Assembly (NCBI GenBank): GCA_964570895.1 | Contig: CAZMZD010000001.1 | Span: 1 to 64,000 of the forward strand | Direction of reading: 5' to 3' | From: RGIG1918 sp964570895 | Lineage (GTDB): Bacteria; Cyanobacteriota; Vampirovibrionia; Gastranaerophilales; Gastranaerophilaceae | DNA length: 64,000 nt | Shown: piece after piece, positions 8,495-18,210 of the stretch | How positions within the stretch are numbered: the first letter of the stretch is position 1 | How the letters are laid out: every line of letters starts with the position of its first letter | The notes under the pieces: model-generated | Seen by the model: only the letters and a program-made list of their open reading frames with translations | Told to the model about the DNA's origin: nothing | Database searches by the model: none | Made by a program: the position numbers and the translations under genes

Positions 8495-9442
8495 TTAAAC
8501 CTGATTAAATTCTTTAATTACTTTTGCTACCCTTAGCTTTGCGCTTCTTGAAGGCGGGTTTTCTTTAATTTCTTCATCTGTTGGAAGTATCGGTTTTTTA
8601 TTTATTAATTCTAAAATTTTGCCTTCGCATGTGCATTTTGCTTGATGTATCGGACATCTGCAATTCGAAGAATACTTTTTAAAAAAGTTTTTTACGATAC
8701 GGTCTTCCAAAGAATGAAAACTTATAACAGAAATTATAGCACCTAAAGATAATAATGGGAGCAATCTGTTTAAAGTATTTTCAAAATTTAACAATTCGTT
8801 ATTTACTTCAATCCTAAGTGCCTGAAAAACCTTTGTGGCAGGGTGAATTTTGGAATTTGTGCGTGGCGTGGATTTGCAAATTAAATCTGCCAATTGTAAA
8901 GTTGTGTGAATTGGTCTTGAATTAACAATTGCTCTTGCGATTGTCTTTGAAAATCTTTCTTCGCCGTATTTTGAAAAAATTTCAGTCAATTCCTTTTCAC
9001 TGTAAGTGTTTACGACATCTGCCGCGGTTTTGGTTTGGCTTTTGCCAAAGCGCATATCAAGCGGGGCGTCTTTTTGAAAAGAAAAACCTCTTTCGCATTT
9101 ATTAAATTGGTGAAAACTTGCGCCCAAGTCAAAAATAATTCCGCCCGTTATTTTTTCAATCCCTAATTTTTTCAAGACTTCAGGAATGTTTGCATAGCTT
9201 TCGTTTACTATTTCTATATTTTTAAAATATTTTAATCTAGCGCTTGATGCTTTAATTGCATCTTCGTCTAAATCAAAAGAAATGAGCCTTCCGTCCGGTG
9301 AAATTTTTTTTAAAATAAGCTCGCTATGCCCGCCGCCACCAAGCGTTGCGTCTATGTATATTTTATCACTGTTATCTGCTTCAAGCGCCTCAACGGCTTC
9401 TGTTAGCATAACTGTATAGTGTTTAAACTCATCATTTTGCAT
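8495..9442 (-). CDS. rsmH: 16S rRNA (cytosine-1402 N4) methyltransferase
   Basis: RsmH (MraW) methylates C1402 of 16S rRNA. The motifs TLGGGGHSELIL (SAM binding), GGIIFDLGAS and SFHSLEDRIVKNFF are all present, and the 315-residue length is standard. It opens the division cluster; mraZ, often first, is absent here. TAAAAT lies six bases before the ATG and no ribosome site is visible, so the mRNA may be leaderless. It is divergent from infB, with about 100 bases between them. Confidence 0.96.
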   Translation of the reverse strand: MQNDEFKHYTVMLTEAVEALEADNSDKIYIDATLGGGGHSELILKKISPDGRLISFDLDEDAIKASSARLKYFKNIEIVNESYANIPEVLKKLGIEKITGGIIFDLGASFHQFNKCERGFSFQKDAPLDMRFGKSQTKTAADVVNTYSEKELTEIFSKYGEERFSKTIARAIVNSRPIHTTLQLADLICKSTPRTNSKIHPATKVFQALRIEVNNELLNFENTLNRLLPLLSLGAIISVISFHSLEDRIVKNFFKKYSSNCRCPIHQAKCTCEGKILELINKKPILPTDEEIKENPPSRSAKLRVAKVIKEFNQV

Positions 9443-9541
9443 ATTTGAATTTTATCATAAACAAAATTATGTTAAAAACTGTACTATTTCTTATGGTTGT
9501 GTTATTAATATAATTAATTATAGGTAATTTTAGGGATAAAA

Positions 9542-12040
9542 ATGAGAGTACACGAACTCGCAAAAGAATTAAATACAACATCAAAAGAACTTATTGATAA
9601 AGTTAAAGCAGAACTTGACAAAGATTTGAAAAGCCATAGTTCAGAAGTGGCGCCTGCAATGGTTGACAGGATTAAAAAAATATACGCAAATGCAGATGTT
9701 AAAAAATCTAAACCAAAAGCGTTTATTGTTAAAAAAGCCAAAGCGCCTGAAGTGAAAGTGGAAGAGGTGGTTGAAGAAGTTAAACCGGAACCGCCAAAAT
9801 CTATGTCGCGCGTAGTTGTTAAAAAGGCAGAAAAGCCAGCCCCTGCGCCGGCGCCTGCTAAACCTGAAAAAGTTGAAGTTGAAAAACTAAAATCAAGGTT
9901 AGAAATTGTTCGTGAAGCTCCAAAAGCTGCTCCTAAACAAAAAGTGCAAGAAGAAGCGCCAAAACAAGAGTTTGCAAAATCAACTCAGCTTCCATATCAA
10001 GCACGCGTTCAAAAAAGAACTTTAACGGAACCTAAACAACAAAAACCGGAAGCGCCAAAACCAGCGCCAGCGCAAGAAGAAACGCAACCTGTTAAAAGAC
10101 ACATCATCTCTCAAGATATGTATAACAAAAACGGTAGAGGAAAACGCGGCGGAAAAGACAGGCGCACTAAGGAAGAAGAACAAGAAAGAATAAGTCTTGA
10201 AAAAGCAACTCAAGGCAAACATAAAAAGCACACTCAAGCAGAAGCTGAAGCTAAAATTGTGACAGAAGTTGTAATTAATAAACCAATTTCCGTTAATGAA
10301 TTGAGCGATAAAATCGCAAAATCTCCTGCTGAAATTATCAAATATCTTATGCTTGAAGGCATGATGATTACAGTGAACACGACTCTTGATATCGATACTG
10401 CAAGAAAAATTGCAGAACACTTTGAAATTAAAGTGCTTGAAGAAGATATTGAAGAATTTATGGCAATTGAAGAGGAAAAAGAAGAAATTAACAAACACTT
10501 AATCAATGCCGATAAAAAATCTTTAGTTAGAAGGGCGCCGGTTGTAACAATCATGGGGCACGTTGACCACGGTAAAACAACGCTTCTTGACAGCATTCGT
10601 GCTTCAAAACACAAGATTACATCAGGCGAAGTTGGCGGTATCACCCAAAGTATTGGTGCATACACTGTTAAGCTTAATGATAGAAAAATCGTATTTATTG
10701 ACACCCCTGGGCACGAAGCGTTCACTCAAATGCGTGCTCGCGGAACTCAATCAACAGATATTGCAATTCTTGTTGTTGCGGCTGATGACGGAATCATGCC
10801 TCAAACAATTGAATCTATTAACCATGCGCGCTCTGCCGGCGTTCCAATTATTGTTGCGGTTAACAAAATTGATAAAGAAGCGGCAAACCCTGACAAAGTG
10901 CTTCAACAATTAACTGAACATGGGCTTATTCCTGAAGAATGGGGCGGCGAAACAATTGTTGTTAAAGTTTCTGCCCTTCAAAAAACAGGGATTGATGAGC
11001 TTCTTGAATACATTATCCTTGTTGCTGATATGGCAGAGCTTAAAGCTGTTAAAGACTGCCCTGCAACGGGTGTTATTATTGAAGCTAACCTTGACAAAGG
11101 CAAGGGCCCTGTTGCAACAATGCTTGTTCAAAACGGTACATTAAAAATTGGCGACAGTATTGTTGTCGGCTCTGTTGGTGGTAAGGTTCGTGCACTTCTG
11201 AATGACGCAGGCGAAAGAGTTAAAAAAGCCGGTCCTTCAACTCCTGTTGAAATTTTAGGGCTTTCAGAAGTTCCTCAAGCAGGCGATTTCTTTGAAGTTG
11301 TTGAAAACGAAAAAGAAATGAAGAGAATTATTGCTGAACGTAAAGATAACGAAAGAGTTTCAAAACTTGCTGCAATCACTTCAAGCAACTTGAGCCAAGA
11401 CGTTATTATGAACGATGAAATTAAGACTTTGAATTTGATTATCAAAGCTAACACTCACGGCAGTGCGGAAGCTGTATCTCAAGCAATTCAAGATGTTAAA
11501 TCTTCTGTCATTGTTCCAAAAATCATTCACGCGGGAGTTGGCGATATTTCTGAAGCGGATATTATGCTTGCAAGTGCAAGTGACGCTATAATTCTTGGTT
11601 TCACCGTTAAAGAAGATCAAAACGCCTTGAGTGCAAATGAAAGAGCAAATGTTCCAATTAGAAAATATGACATCATTTACCAAGTGTTAGAAGATGTTGA
11701 AAAGACGATGATTTCGCTTCTTTCGCCTGAAATTAAGCAGGTTGAGCTCGGTAAAGCAGAAGTTAGACAAATTTTCACAATTGGCAAGGTTAACAAAATT
11801 GCCGGTTGCTATGTAACAGAAGGCAAGATTGTTCGCTCAAAAACAGCTGTTGTTATAAGAGATGGCGTTGAAATATTCAAAGGCGAAATTAACCAGCTTA
11901 AACGTTTCAAAGAAGACGTGAAAGAAGTTGCGCAAGGTTTTGAATGCGGTATCTCGTTTGCTAAATTCAATGACCTTCAAGAAGGCGATATTATTGAAGT
12001 TTCGACTACGAAAGAAATTGAACGCAGTACTTTGGTGTAG
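9542..12040 (+). CDS. infB: translation initiation factor IF-2
   Basis: IF-2 is the GTPase that brings fMet-tRNA to the 30S subunit. The 832-residue protein has an N-terminal IF2_N domain (MRVHELAKELNTTSKELIDK), a long Pro/Ala/Lys/Glu-rich linker (about 55-230) and a second IF2_N-like domain. The GTPase follows, with GHVDHGKTT near 338-346 and NKID near 441, then the C-terminal beta barrels. An AGGGAT stretch precedes the start. rbfA begins 3 bases after its stop, and truB follows, the common infB-rbfA-truB order. Confidence 0.97.
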   Translation: MRVHELAKELNTTSKELIDKVKAELDKDLKSHSSEVAPAMVDRIKKIYANADVKKSKPKAFIVKKAKAPEVKVEEVVEEVKPEPPKSMSRVVVKKAEKPAPAPAPAKPEKVEVEKLKSRLEIVREAPKAAPKQKVQEEAPKQEFAKSTQLPYQARVQKRTLTEPKQQKPEAPKPAPAQEETQPVKRHIISQDMYNKNGRGKRGGKDRRTKEEEQERISLEKATQGKHKKHTQAEAEAKIVTEVVINKPISVNELSDKIAKSPAEIIKYLMLEGMMITVNTTLDIDTARKIAEHFEIKVLEEDIEEFMAIEEEKEEINKHLINADKKSLVRRAPVVTIMGHVDHGKTTLLDSIRASKHKITSGEVGGITQSIGAYTVKLNDRKIVFIDTPGHEAFTQMRARGTQSTDIAILVVAADDGIMPQTIESINHARSAGVPIIVAVNKIDKEAANPDKVLQQLTEHGLIPEEWGGETIVVKVSALQKTGIDELLEYIILVADMAELKAVKDCPATGVIIEANLDKGKGPVATMLVQNGTLKIGDSIVVGSVGGKVRALLNDAGERVKKAGPSTPVEILGLSEVPQAGDFFEVVENEKEMKRIIAERKDNERVSKLAAITSSNLSQDVIMNDEIKTLNLIIKANTHGSAEAVSQAIQDVKSSVIVPKIIHAGVGDISEADIMLASASDAIILGFTVKEDQNALSANERANVPIRKYDIIYQVLEDVEKTMISLLSPEIKQVELGKAEVRQIFTIGKVNKIAGCYVTEGKIVRSKTAVVIRDGVEIFKGEINQLKRFKEDVKEVAQGFECGISFAKFNDLQEGDIIEVSTTKEIERSTLV

Positions 12041-12042
12041 AT

Positions 12043-12393
12043 ATGAGCTTAAGAAACGAAAAAGTTAGAAAAGCCCTAATGAGGGAAATATCAGACATAA
12101 TTTTTAGAGAAATTAAAGACCCTAGGCTTACAGGCGTTGTGTCGATAACTGATGTTGACGTGTCGTCAGATAATTCTGCTGCAAGAGTGTTTTTCAGTGT
12201 GCTTGGCGACGACGAACTTAAGCGCACGACAAAAGAAGTGCTTGATGCGAACACAGCAAGAATTAGACACGAAGTGGGCAAACGTATAAGGCTTCGCCAC
12301 ACTCCAAGTTTGTTGTTTATTGCCGATGATTCGCTTGAGCGCGGAATGCGCATTAACTCGCTTTTAAACAAAATTTCGCGTGGCGAGATATAA
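12043..12393 (+). CDS. rbfA: 30S ribosome-binding factor A
   Basis: RbfA is a small KH-type protein that helps mature the 5' end of 16S rRNA in the 30S subunit. The 116 residues contain the family pattern EISDIIFREIKDPRL and end with RHTPSLLFIADDSLERG. It starts 3 bases after infB. Its stop codon overlaps TATAAT at 12389-12394, five bases before truB. Confidence 0.94.
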   Translation: MSLRNEKVRKALMREISDIIFREIKDPRLTGVVSITDVDVSSDNSAARVFFSVLGDDELKRTTKEVLDANTARIRHEVGKRIRLRHTPSLLFIADDSLERGMRINSLLNKISRGEI

Positions 12394-12399
12394 TTTCTT

Positions 12400-13260
12400 A
12401 TGGGCGCTAATCTTTTTGGGTTTTTGAATATTTATAAGCCAAAAGGAATTACGTCTTTTGACGTAGTTTATAAGTTGCGAAAAATTTTTGGAATTAAAAA
12501 AATAGGGCATGCAGGAACGCTTGACCCGCTTGCAGATGGAGTTTTGCCTGTTGCGGTTGGAAACGCTTCAAGGCTTTTAGAATATCTTGAAGGTGATAAA
12601 AGCTATGAGGCTAAAATATTTTTTGGCGCAAATTCAACAACTTATGATGACGAAGGTGAAAAAACCGTTGTTTGCGAGGCGAATTTTTCAAAAGAAGATT
12701 TTATGCGCGCTCTTCCAAAATTTATCGGAAAAATTAAGCAAATTCCGCCAATTTACAGTGCAATAAAAGTTGGCGGCAAAAAGCTGTATGAGCTTGCGCG
12801 TAAGGGGCAAGGCGATATCGAGCTTAAGCCGCGCGATGTTGAGATTTATAGCATTGAACTTTTGGAATTTAAACTTCCTTATGCCACAATTTCTGTTTCT
12901 TGCTCTTCCGGCACATATATTCGCTCGCTTGCGCACGATTTAGGGCTTGAGTTAAAAACAGGCGCTTACATTAAAGAATTAAAAAGAACAAGCTCGAATG
13001 GTTTTGATATTAAAAGCGCGGTAAAAATTGAAGATGTGGGCGCAGGCGATGTTGTAAACCCGCTTGATGTGATTAAATTTCCACAAATTGAGCTAACAGG
13101 CGCTGAATACGCAAGGGTAAAAAACGGAAATTCTATAAACGCGAATTCAAAACATGGTGAAAATCAAAAAGTTTTTTTATGCAAAGAAGGCAAAATTATT
13201 GCGCTTGCAACACATAAAAATTCAATGTTTTCTGTTGATAAGGTTTTAAATATTTGCTAA
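12400..13260 (+). CDS. truB: tRNA pseudouridine-55 synthase
   Basis: TruB makes pseudouridine 55 in the T-loop of tRNAs. The catalytic aspartate is D42 in HAGTLDPLADG, and the substrate region SSGTYIRSLAHDLG is present. The length of 286 residues is normal, with a short C-terminal PUA-like end. No ribosome site is visible; TATAAT five bases before the ATG suggests an additional leaderless transcript beside read-through from infB-rbfA. Confidence 0.95.
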   Translation: MGANLFGFLNIYKPKGITSFDVVYKLRKIFGIKKIGHAGTLDPLADGVLPVAVGNASRLLEYLEGDKSYEAKIFFGANSTTYDDEGEKTVVCEANFSKEDFMRALPKFIGKIKQIPPIYSAIKVGGKKLYELARKGQGDIELKPRDVEIYSIELLEFKLPYATISVSCSSGTYIRSLAHDLGLELKTGAYIKELKRTSSNGFDIKSAVKIEDVGAGDVVNPLDVIKFPQIELTGAEYARVKNGNSINANSKHGENQKVFLCKEGKIIALATHKNSMFSVDKVLNIC

Positions 13261-13269
13261 AATAATGGA

Positions 13270-13872
13270 ATGAAGGTTTTTATTAGAACATTAATTATAA
13301 CTTTTGTTTTGTGTGTTGTTTATTACTTTTATTCAGGCTCGCACTTGATTGACGGGAACGGGCAAATTAAGCAAGCGCCACCTGTACACGCGCAAAAAAC
13401 CGCTCAAGAAAAACCTGCTCAAAAATCTGATAATAATGATTTGCCTGTTGTAAATAAAGGTGTTTATTCTGTCGCGCCAAAGAATGAAAATTACGCGCGT
13501 ATTTGCATGTTATCTAAATCAGGCGATTTTATATTCGTTAAAAGAGTTAAAACGACTGATAAATTAGATGAAACAATCAAACTTCTTTTAAAAGGTGCAA
13601 CAAAAGATGAGTCTTCTCGCGGGATATATTCTGAAATTCCTTCCAGCGTCAAGCTTTTTTGGGTGCGCGAAACTAAAGACAAAATCATTGTAAATTTAAG
13701 TTCTGATTTTGCTGAAGGTGGCGGAACTCAAACAATTATGGCAAGGATTAGTCAACTTTCAAAAACCGTTAAAGCTGAAAAGAAAGATTTGCCCGTGTAT
13801 CTTTATATAAACGGAAAAATTGTCGAATATATAGGCGGCGACGGGGTTTATTTAGAACAGCCTTTAAATTAG
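13270..13872 (+). CDS. GerMN-domain exported protein
   Basis: The 200-residue protein has an N-terminal membrane anchor or signal segment (about 4-22, LIITFVLCVVYYFY), a Lys/Gln/Pro-rich linker, and a C-terminal GerMN domain from about 75. The GerMN pattern is LLLKGATKDE, IPSSVKLFWVRE, VNLSSDFAEGGG and a closing YINGKIVEYIGG. GerMN domains occur in sporulation GerM and in many non-sporulating bacteria, including cyanobacteria, usually in envelope or cell-wall contexts. It follows truB by 9 bases. TGCTAAAAT lies six bases before the ATG and no ribosome site is seen. Its exact role is unknown. Confidence 0.75.
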   Translation: MKVFIRTLIITFVLCVVYYFYSGSHLIDGNGQIKQAPPVHAQKTAQEKPAQKSDNNDLPVVNKGVYSVAPKNENYARICMLSKSGDFIFVKRVKTTDKLDETIKLLLKGATKDESSRGIYSEIPSSVKLFWVRETKDKIIVNLSSDFAEGGGTQTIMARISQLSKTVKAEKKDLPVYLYINGKIVEYIGGDGVYLEQPLN

Positions 13873-13882
13873 CCCGTTTGCC

Positions 13883-14473
13883 TTAAAATTTGATTATGGT
13901 CAAAATATCATTGTTTATTTTGAACGAGAATTTTTTAGCATTTCTAAGTGACAGATAAAAAACATTTTTATCCTCTATCTTGTATACCCCTGCAATGCCT
14001 TTAATTTTGTCATACGGCAGGTTTTCAACATCTCCTTCAAAAAGAATATATTTCGAAGCCTTTTTATTTATTATTAACTCGCCTCTTTTTGTGATTTTTA
14101 AATTTTGAATGCTGATTGGTAAGTTTGAAAAAAGCGCCGTCTTTTCAATCAAAATGTTGTCAATGTTTTTATTTGTAAAATCTTTTTCTGTTACTTTATT
14201 TTTTGTATCAAGAAAAATTGTTTTTTGGTCGGACGGGGTGTGTGTCACGGTCATTTTTTTATAGCCCATAACGTCAAGCGTTTTTGATAATTTGTAGTCG
14301 CTTTGAAGTTTTGAAAAATCTCCAAAAATCTTTGCTTGTTCTATGTATTCACCCCTATCTTGTGTGGATGAGTTTTTTAAATTGAGCTCGATTTTGCCTT
14401 GTGTTACCGCAAGTATTCCAATGATTGCAAACACAAATATAACAAATCTAATCATTGCTCGTAAACAACCCAT
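13883..14473 (-). CDS. membrane-anchored hypothetical protein (196 aa)
   Basis: I do not recognise this family. An N-terminal hydrophobic segment (about 7-25, MIRFVIFVFAIIGILAV) suggests an anchored or exported protein. The rest is beta-rich and polar, with repeated short strands (KIFLDTKNKV, LKITKRGELIINKKASKYILFEGDV), and the pattern resembles a small periplasmic LptC/DUF2993-type beta fold. It ends 10 bases from the convergent GerMN gene. It is divergent from mutS and shares one symmetric -10 element with it. An AAGGG stretch precedes the ATG. Confidence 0.6.
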   Translation of the reverse strand: MGCLRAMIRFVIFVFAIIGILAVTQGKIELNLKNSSTQDRGEYIEQAKIFGDFSKLQSDYKLSKTLDVMGYKKMTVTHTPSDQKTIFLDTKNKVTEKDFTNKNIDNILIEKTALFSNLPISIQNLKITKRGELIINKKASKYILFEGDVENLPYDKIKGIAGVYKIEDKNVFYLSLRNAKKFSFKINNDILTIIKF

Positions 14474-14504
14474 TGCCCTTTTCCCTTATTTTTTGTATAT
14501 TATA
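14473..14504. promoter_or_regulatory. shared divergent promoter, mutS / 196-aa gene
   Basis: On the plus strand TTGCCC (14473-14478) precedes TATATT/TATTAT (14496-14503), 7-9 bases before the mutS ATG. The same bases read TATAAT on the minus strand (14504-14499), giving the 196-aa gene a leader of about 19 bases. One symmetric -10 element appears to serve both genes. Confidence 0.5.
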
Positions 14505-14510
14505 CAACAA

Positions 14511-16844
14511 ATGGCTGATTTGGTAAAAGACATAAACTCTAAGCTTATAAATTCTTCGGAATTGCTTATTCAATATCGAAACATAAAGCTTCAAAATGAA
14601 GGCTATATTGTGTTTTTCAGGGTCGGAGAATTTTATGAAACTTATTTTGATGACGCTTTTTGTGTGTCTGAAAACTGTTCTATTGTTTTGACTCGCAAGT
14701 GTTTTAAGTTTGGTAATATTGCGATGGCAGGTGTTCCTGCAAAAAGCAGAGATAACTATATTAAGATTTTGCTGGACAAAGGTTTTAAAGTTGCCTTGTG
14801 CGAAGAATTTAGCGAAGAAACAAGCGCCGGAATTAGAATGCGCAAAGTGGTTAGAAAATATACGGCAGGCATTTTGTTTGATGAAGAGCTTTTAAATTCC
14901 GATGAAAATAATTTTTTGTGCGCGGTTTGCTATAGCGCCCAAAAGGCGGAACTTGCATTTTGCGATGTTTCGACAAATCAAATTTATGTTACCGAGCTTT
15001 CTCAAGATAAAGTTTTTGATGAAATTTTAAAATTTAAGCCCTCAGAAATTTTAATTTCTGAAAATTGTAAACCTTCAAAAGAGTTGTCTTCTTTAATTTC
15101 AAATCTTATGCAAGACACAAGTGTTACTTTTGTGGGTGAAAATTATTTTAAAGAATGTGAAGATAATTCATTTTCTTTAGAAAATTCATCTTTGGGTGCG
15201 ATTTTAAATTATTTAAAAAATAATTCCGATGTTTCACTTTTGGATACTTGCGTTGTTTCCTATAAAGCCGGAAATCATTTGAATTTATCTTATGGGGCTC
15301 TTAGAAACCTTGAAGTTTTACAAAATATGCAAAACTTTAAAAAAGAAGGTACGCTTTTTTGGGTTCTGGATGTTACAAAAACCCCTATGGGCAGACGTCT
15401 GCTTGAACATTCACTTAAGTTTCCCTTGCTTTCAAAAACGGATATTTTAAGGCGGCAAAATATTATTTCTTATTTTATTCATCATAGCGAGCAGAAAGAA
15501 GCCATATCTTCTTTGTTATCTGCGATTTTAGATATCTCAAGAACTATAGTTAGAATTAAAAATAATTATTTTAAAAATAGAGATTTTATTGCGCTCAAGA
15601 ATTCAATTTCTTCAATTTGTTCGCTTGTTGAAAAGTTTAATTCGATTGATATTTTTAATTTTTCAGACGTTGAAATTTCGCTTCTTCACGGGGTTAAAAC
15701 TTTTTTGGATAACAACATTTCAGACGACATTCAAAATCCCCTTAATCCTGCTTCCAATCCGGAGTTTCAACTTTGCGAAAAGAGAATAAATGATATTTTA
15801 ACTAATATAAATTTGTATGAGAAAAAGTTGAGAGCGCAAACACGAATTAAAAATTTAAAAATTTCGCTTTCTCGTTACAATAAATTTATTATTGAAATTC
15901 CTCGCTCTGAAGCAAAAAACACTCCACAAAGTTTTATGCAATATCAAGTTTTGTCTAATCAGGTAAGATATACGACAAATGTGCTTGAAAATTTTTCTAA
16001 AGACTATGCTCTAAATGCTGCAAACAAGCATGCAATTGCAAATTCGCTTGTTTTAGATATCGCTTCTTATCTTGCGCAATATTCAAGTTTAATATTAAGA
16101 TTTTCTGATAAAATCGCGCTTTTTGATATGCTTTTTGCGTTTTCACAAATTGCGGTTGAGCAAAGGTATGTTTGCCCAAAATTTAGTGATGGAGATTTAC
16201 TGTTAAATTCTGCAAAACACCCTGCGCTTTCTCTTAAATCTTCGGATTTTCAGCCGACTTCATTTGAATTTAGTGAAAATTTACCAAATTTCATTCTCTT
16301 GACAGGTGCAAACATGGCAGGAAAATCAACTTTAATGCGCCAGATTGCGCTAATTTCAATTATGGCGCAAGTTGGCTCTTTTGTTCCTGCGGAGTCTGCT
16401 CTGCTCCCTATTTTTGACAAAATTTTTGTTCGTTTTGGAACTTTGGATAATATTTATAAGAATAAATCTTCTTTTGCTCTTGAAATGTATGATGTGAAGC
16501 AGGTTTTGGAAAATGCCACAAAAAATAGTTTAATTCTGCTTGACGAGCTTGGAAAGTCGACTTCAACTCAAGATGGTTCCGCAATAGCGCGTGCTGTTTC
16601 AGAGTATATTTTTAATTTTATCGGTGCCAAGACAATTCTTGCAACTCATTACCATAATTTAAAAAATATGTGCGATGAAAACTCTTCAAAGGTTCGCCCG
16701 ATTGCAATTATGACTGATGGTGAAAAAAGAATTGTCGAAAACGGATTTTTAGATAAAAGCCACGGTATAAAAATTGCGCAAGACCTTAATTTGCCTGATT
16801 ATGTGCTTGAGCGCGCAATTAAGTATGCCTCTTTGAATCGATAA
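14511..16844 (+). CDS. mutS: DNA mismatch repair protein MutS (divergent)
   Basis: MutS binds mismatches and signals repair. The start is placed at 14511 (MADLVKDINSKL); the frame is open further upstream but that overlaps the divergent gene. The mismatch-recognition domain is recognisable (FFRVGEFYETYF, AMAGVPAKSRDNYI), followed by clamp and core domains. The C-terminal ATPase has Walker A TGANMAGKST near 597-606 and Walker B LILLDELGKSTST near 673-685. These differ from the usual TGPNMAGKST and DEIGRGTST. At 777 residues it is shorter than E. coli MutS. No ribosome site is visible. No mutL is in the window. It overlaps the convergent flavoprotein gene by 26 bases. Confidence 0.88.
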   Translation: MADLVKDINSKLINSSELLIQYRNIKLQNEGYIVFFRVGEFYETYFDDAFCVSENCSIVLTRKCFKFGNIAMAGVPAKSRDNYIKILLDKGFKVALCEEFSEETSAGIRMRKVVRKYTAGILFDEELLNSDENNFLCAVCYSAQKAELAFCDVSTNQIYVTELSQDKVFDEILKFKPSEILISENCKPSKELSSLISNLMQDTSVTFVGENYFKECEDNSFSLENSSLGAILNYLKNNSDVSLLDTCVVSYKAGNHLNLSYGALRNLEVLQNMQNFKKEGTLFWVLDVTKTPMGRRLLEHSLKFPLLSKTDILRRQNIISYFIHHSEQKEAISSLLSAILDISRTIVRIKNNYFKNRDFIALKNSISSICSLVEKFNSIDIFNFSDVEISLLHGVKTFLDNNISDDIQNPLNPASNPEFQLCEKRINDILTNINLYEKKLRAQTRIKNLKISLSRYNKFIIEIPRSEAKNTPQSFMQYQVLSNQVRYTTNVLENFSKDYALNAANKHAIANSLVLDIASYLAQYSSLILRFSDKIALFDMLFAFSQIAVEQRYVCPKFSDGDLLLNSAKHPALSLKSSDFQPTSFEFSENLPNFILLTGANMAGKSTLMRQIALISIMAQVGSFVPAESALLPIFDKIFVRFGTLDNIYKNKSSFALEMYDVKQVLENATKNSLILLDELGKSTSTQDGSAIARAVSEYIFNFIGAKTILATHYHNLKNMCDENSSKVRPIAIMTDGEKRIVENGFLDKSHGIKIAQDLNLPDYVLERAIKYASLNR

Positions 16845-18180
16845 CCTTTTTAAGTCTGTATGCAGCTTCAAGCAACGGGTCAATTGGCACTCCATACGAT
16901 GGCGCGTAGGTCAAATCAAGGTTAATTAATTCGTCAACTGTCATTTTGCTTTTAATTGCTGAAGTAACAGCATTTATTCTTTTGTCTGCATCCCCTTTGC
17001 CAACCGCTTGCGCGCCAAGCACTTCACCTGTGCGTTTGTCTGCAACTAATTTCAGCGTTATTTCATTTGTGTTTGGCATGTAGCCTGCTCTATCGTGTTT
17101 TTTCACCGTTGCTGATATTGGTTCGATGTCTATAAATTTTGAATATTCAAGCGCATGGCGCTCTGTGAGCCCTGTTGTGCTTATTGTAAAATCAAAATAC
17201 CTTGTTACAAATGAGCACAAAATTCCTTCAAATTTTTCATCTCCGCCCGATATATTTATCGCAGCAGCGCGTCCTTCTTTGTTTGCAACAGAACCAAGTG
17301 AAATATAGATTGGAACTTTGGTAATTAAACAATGCTTTTCGCAACAATCGCCTGCCGCCCAGATGTGCCCAATATTTGTTTGCATTCTGTTATCAACTCT
17401 GATTGCGCCGCTTCTTCCAATTTCAATTCCCGCTTCGCGCGCAAGCTCAACATTCGGGGTAACTCCTGTTGCAATTATGCAAAAATCTGCTTCAATTATT
17501 TCGCCTTCGCTTGTTATAATGCCGACAAATTCGTCTTTCCCGACGATTTTATCAACTTCGGTGTTTTCTTTTATTGTAACTTTGCCACCGTCTTTTTTGT
17601 GTATGTAATTTTGAATAATTTTTGCAATTTCAGGGTCAAAGTTTGATAAAATTTGATTGCCTGCTTCAATCATTTCAACTTTTATATTATTTGCCACAAG
17701 CGCTTCAAGAATTTCAATTCCGATGTAGCCACCGCCAATAATAACCGCTGTTTTTGCGGTTTTAATTTTTTCTCTTATTGCAATTCCGTCTTGAATTGTG
17801 CGCAATTTAAACACATTTTTTAAGTGATTGCCTTCGATATTTATTTCTTTTGCGCGTGCTCCCGTGCATAGTGCGAGTTCGTCGTAGTGTATTTTTTCGC
17901 CGTTTATAATTACCGCTTTTTCGTCGGGAATAATTTTTGTGCAAGTGTGGTCAAGGTGCACGTTAATTCCTGAATTTCTAAATTCTTCAGGAGTTCTGAT
18001 GATTAAATTTTCAATTTTTGGAACTATTCCTTCAACGTAATAAGGTAGCCCGCAAGCAGAATACGACACAATATTTTCGTTTGTGTATAAGTGAATTTCG
18101 TTTTCAGGATTCATTCTGTGGCATTTTGCGGCAATTTTTGGTCCTGCTGCGCAACCGCCTATAATAACAATTTTTTTCAT
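16819..18180 (-). CDS. CoA-disulfide reductase / NADH oxidase family flavoprotein
   Basis: This is an FAD- and NAD(P)H-dependent oxidoreductase of the peroxide-tolerance CoADR/Nox group. The FAD motif is IIGGCAAGPKIAA (residues 6-18) and the redox-active cysteine is C43 in SYSACGLPYYVEG. A second nucleotide-binding motif AVIIGGGYIGIEILE lies near 155, and a C-terminal dimerisation domain follows. The length is 453 residues. The single active-site Cys fits CoA-disulfide, polysulfide or peroxide/oxygen substrates; the sequence alone cannot choose among them. It likely protects an anaerobe against oxidative stress. Its start is 31 bases from the divergent rsmD. Confidence 0.85.
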   Translation of the reverse strand: MKKIVIIGGCAAGPKIAAKCHRMNPENEIHLYTNENIVSYSACGLPYYVEGIVPKIENLIIRTPEEFRNSGINVHLDHTCTKIIPDEKAVIINGEKIHYDELALCTGARAKEINIEGNHLKNVFKLRTIQDGIAIREKIKTAKTAVIIGGGYIGIEILEALVANNIKVEMIEAGNQILSNFDPEIAKIIQNYIHKKDGGKVTIKENTEVDKIVGKDEFVGIITSEGEIIEADFCIIATGVTPNVELAREAGIEIGRSGAIRVDNRMQTNIGHIWAAGDCCEKHCLITKVPIYISLGSVANKEGRAAAINISGGDEKFEGILCSFVTRYFDFTISTTGLTERHALEYSKFIDIEPISATVKKHDRAGYMPNTNEITLKLVADKRTGEVLGAQAVGKGDADKRINAVTSAIKSKMTVDELINLDLTYAPSYGVPIDPLLEAAYRLKKVIDSKRHT

Positions 18181-18210
18181 GTTATATTAACTACAAAAAA
18201 GGTGATAATT

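Noticed and set aside
14343..14510. A longer N-terminus for mutS starting at 14343
   Set aside because: It would overlap the divergent 196-aa gene and its residues do not resemble MutS; the MutS homology begins after 14511.
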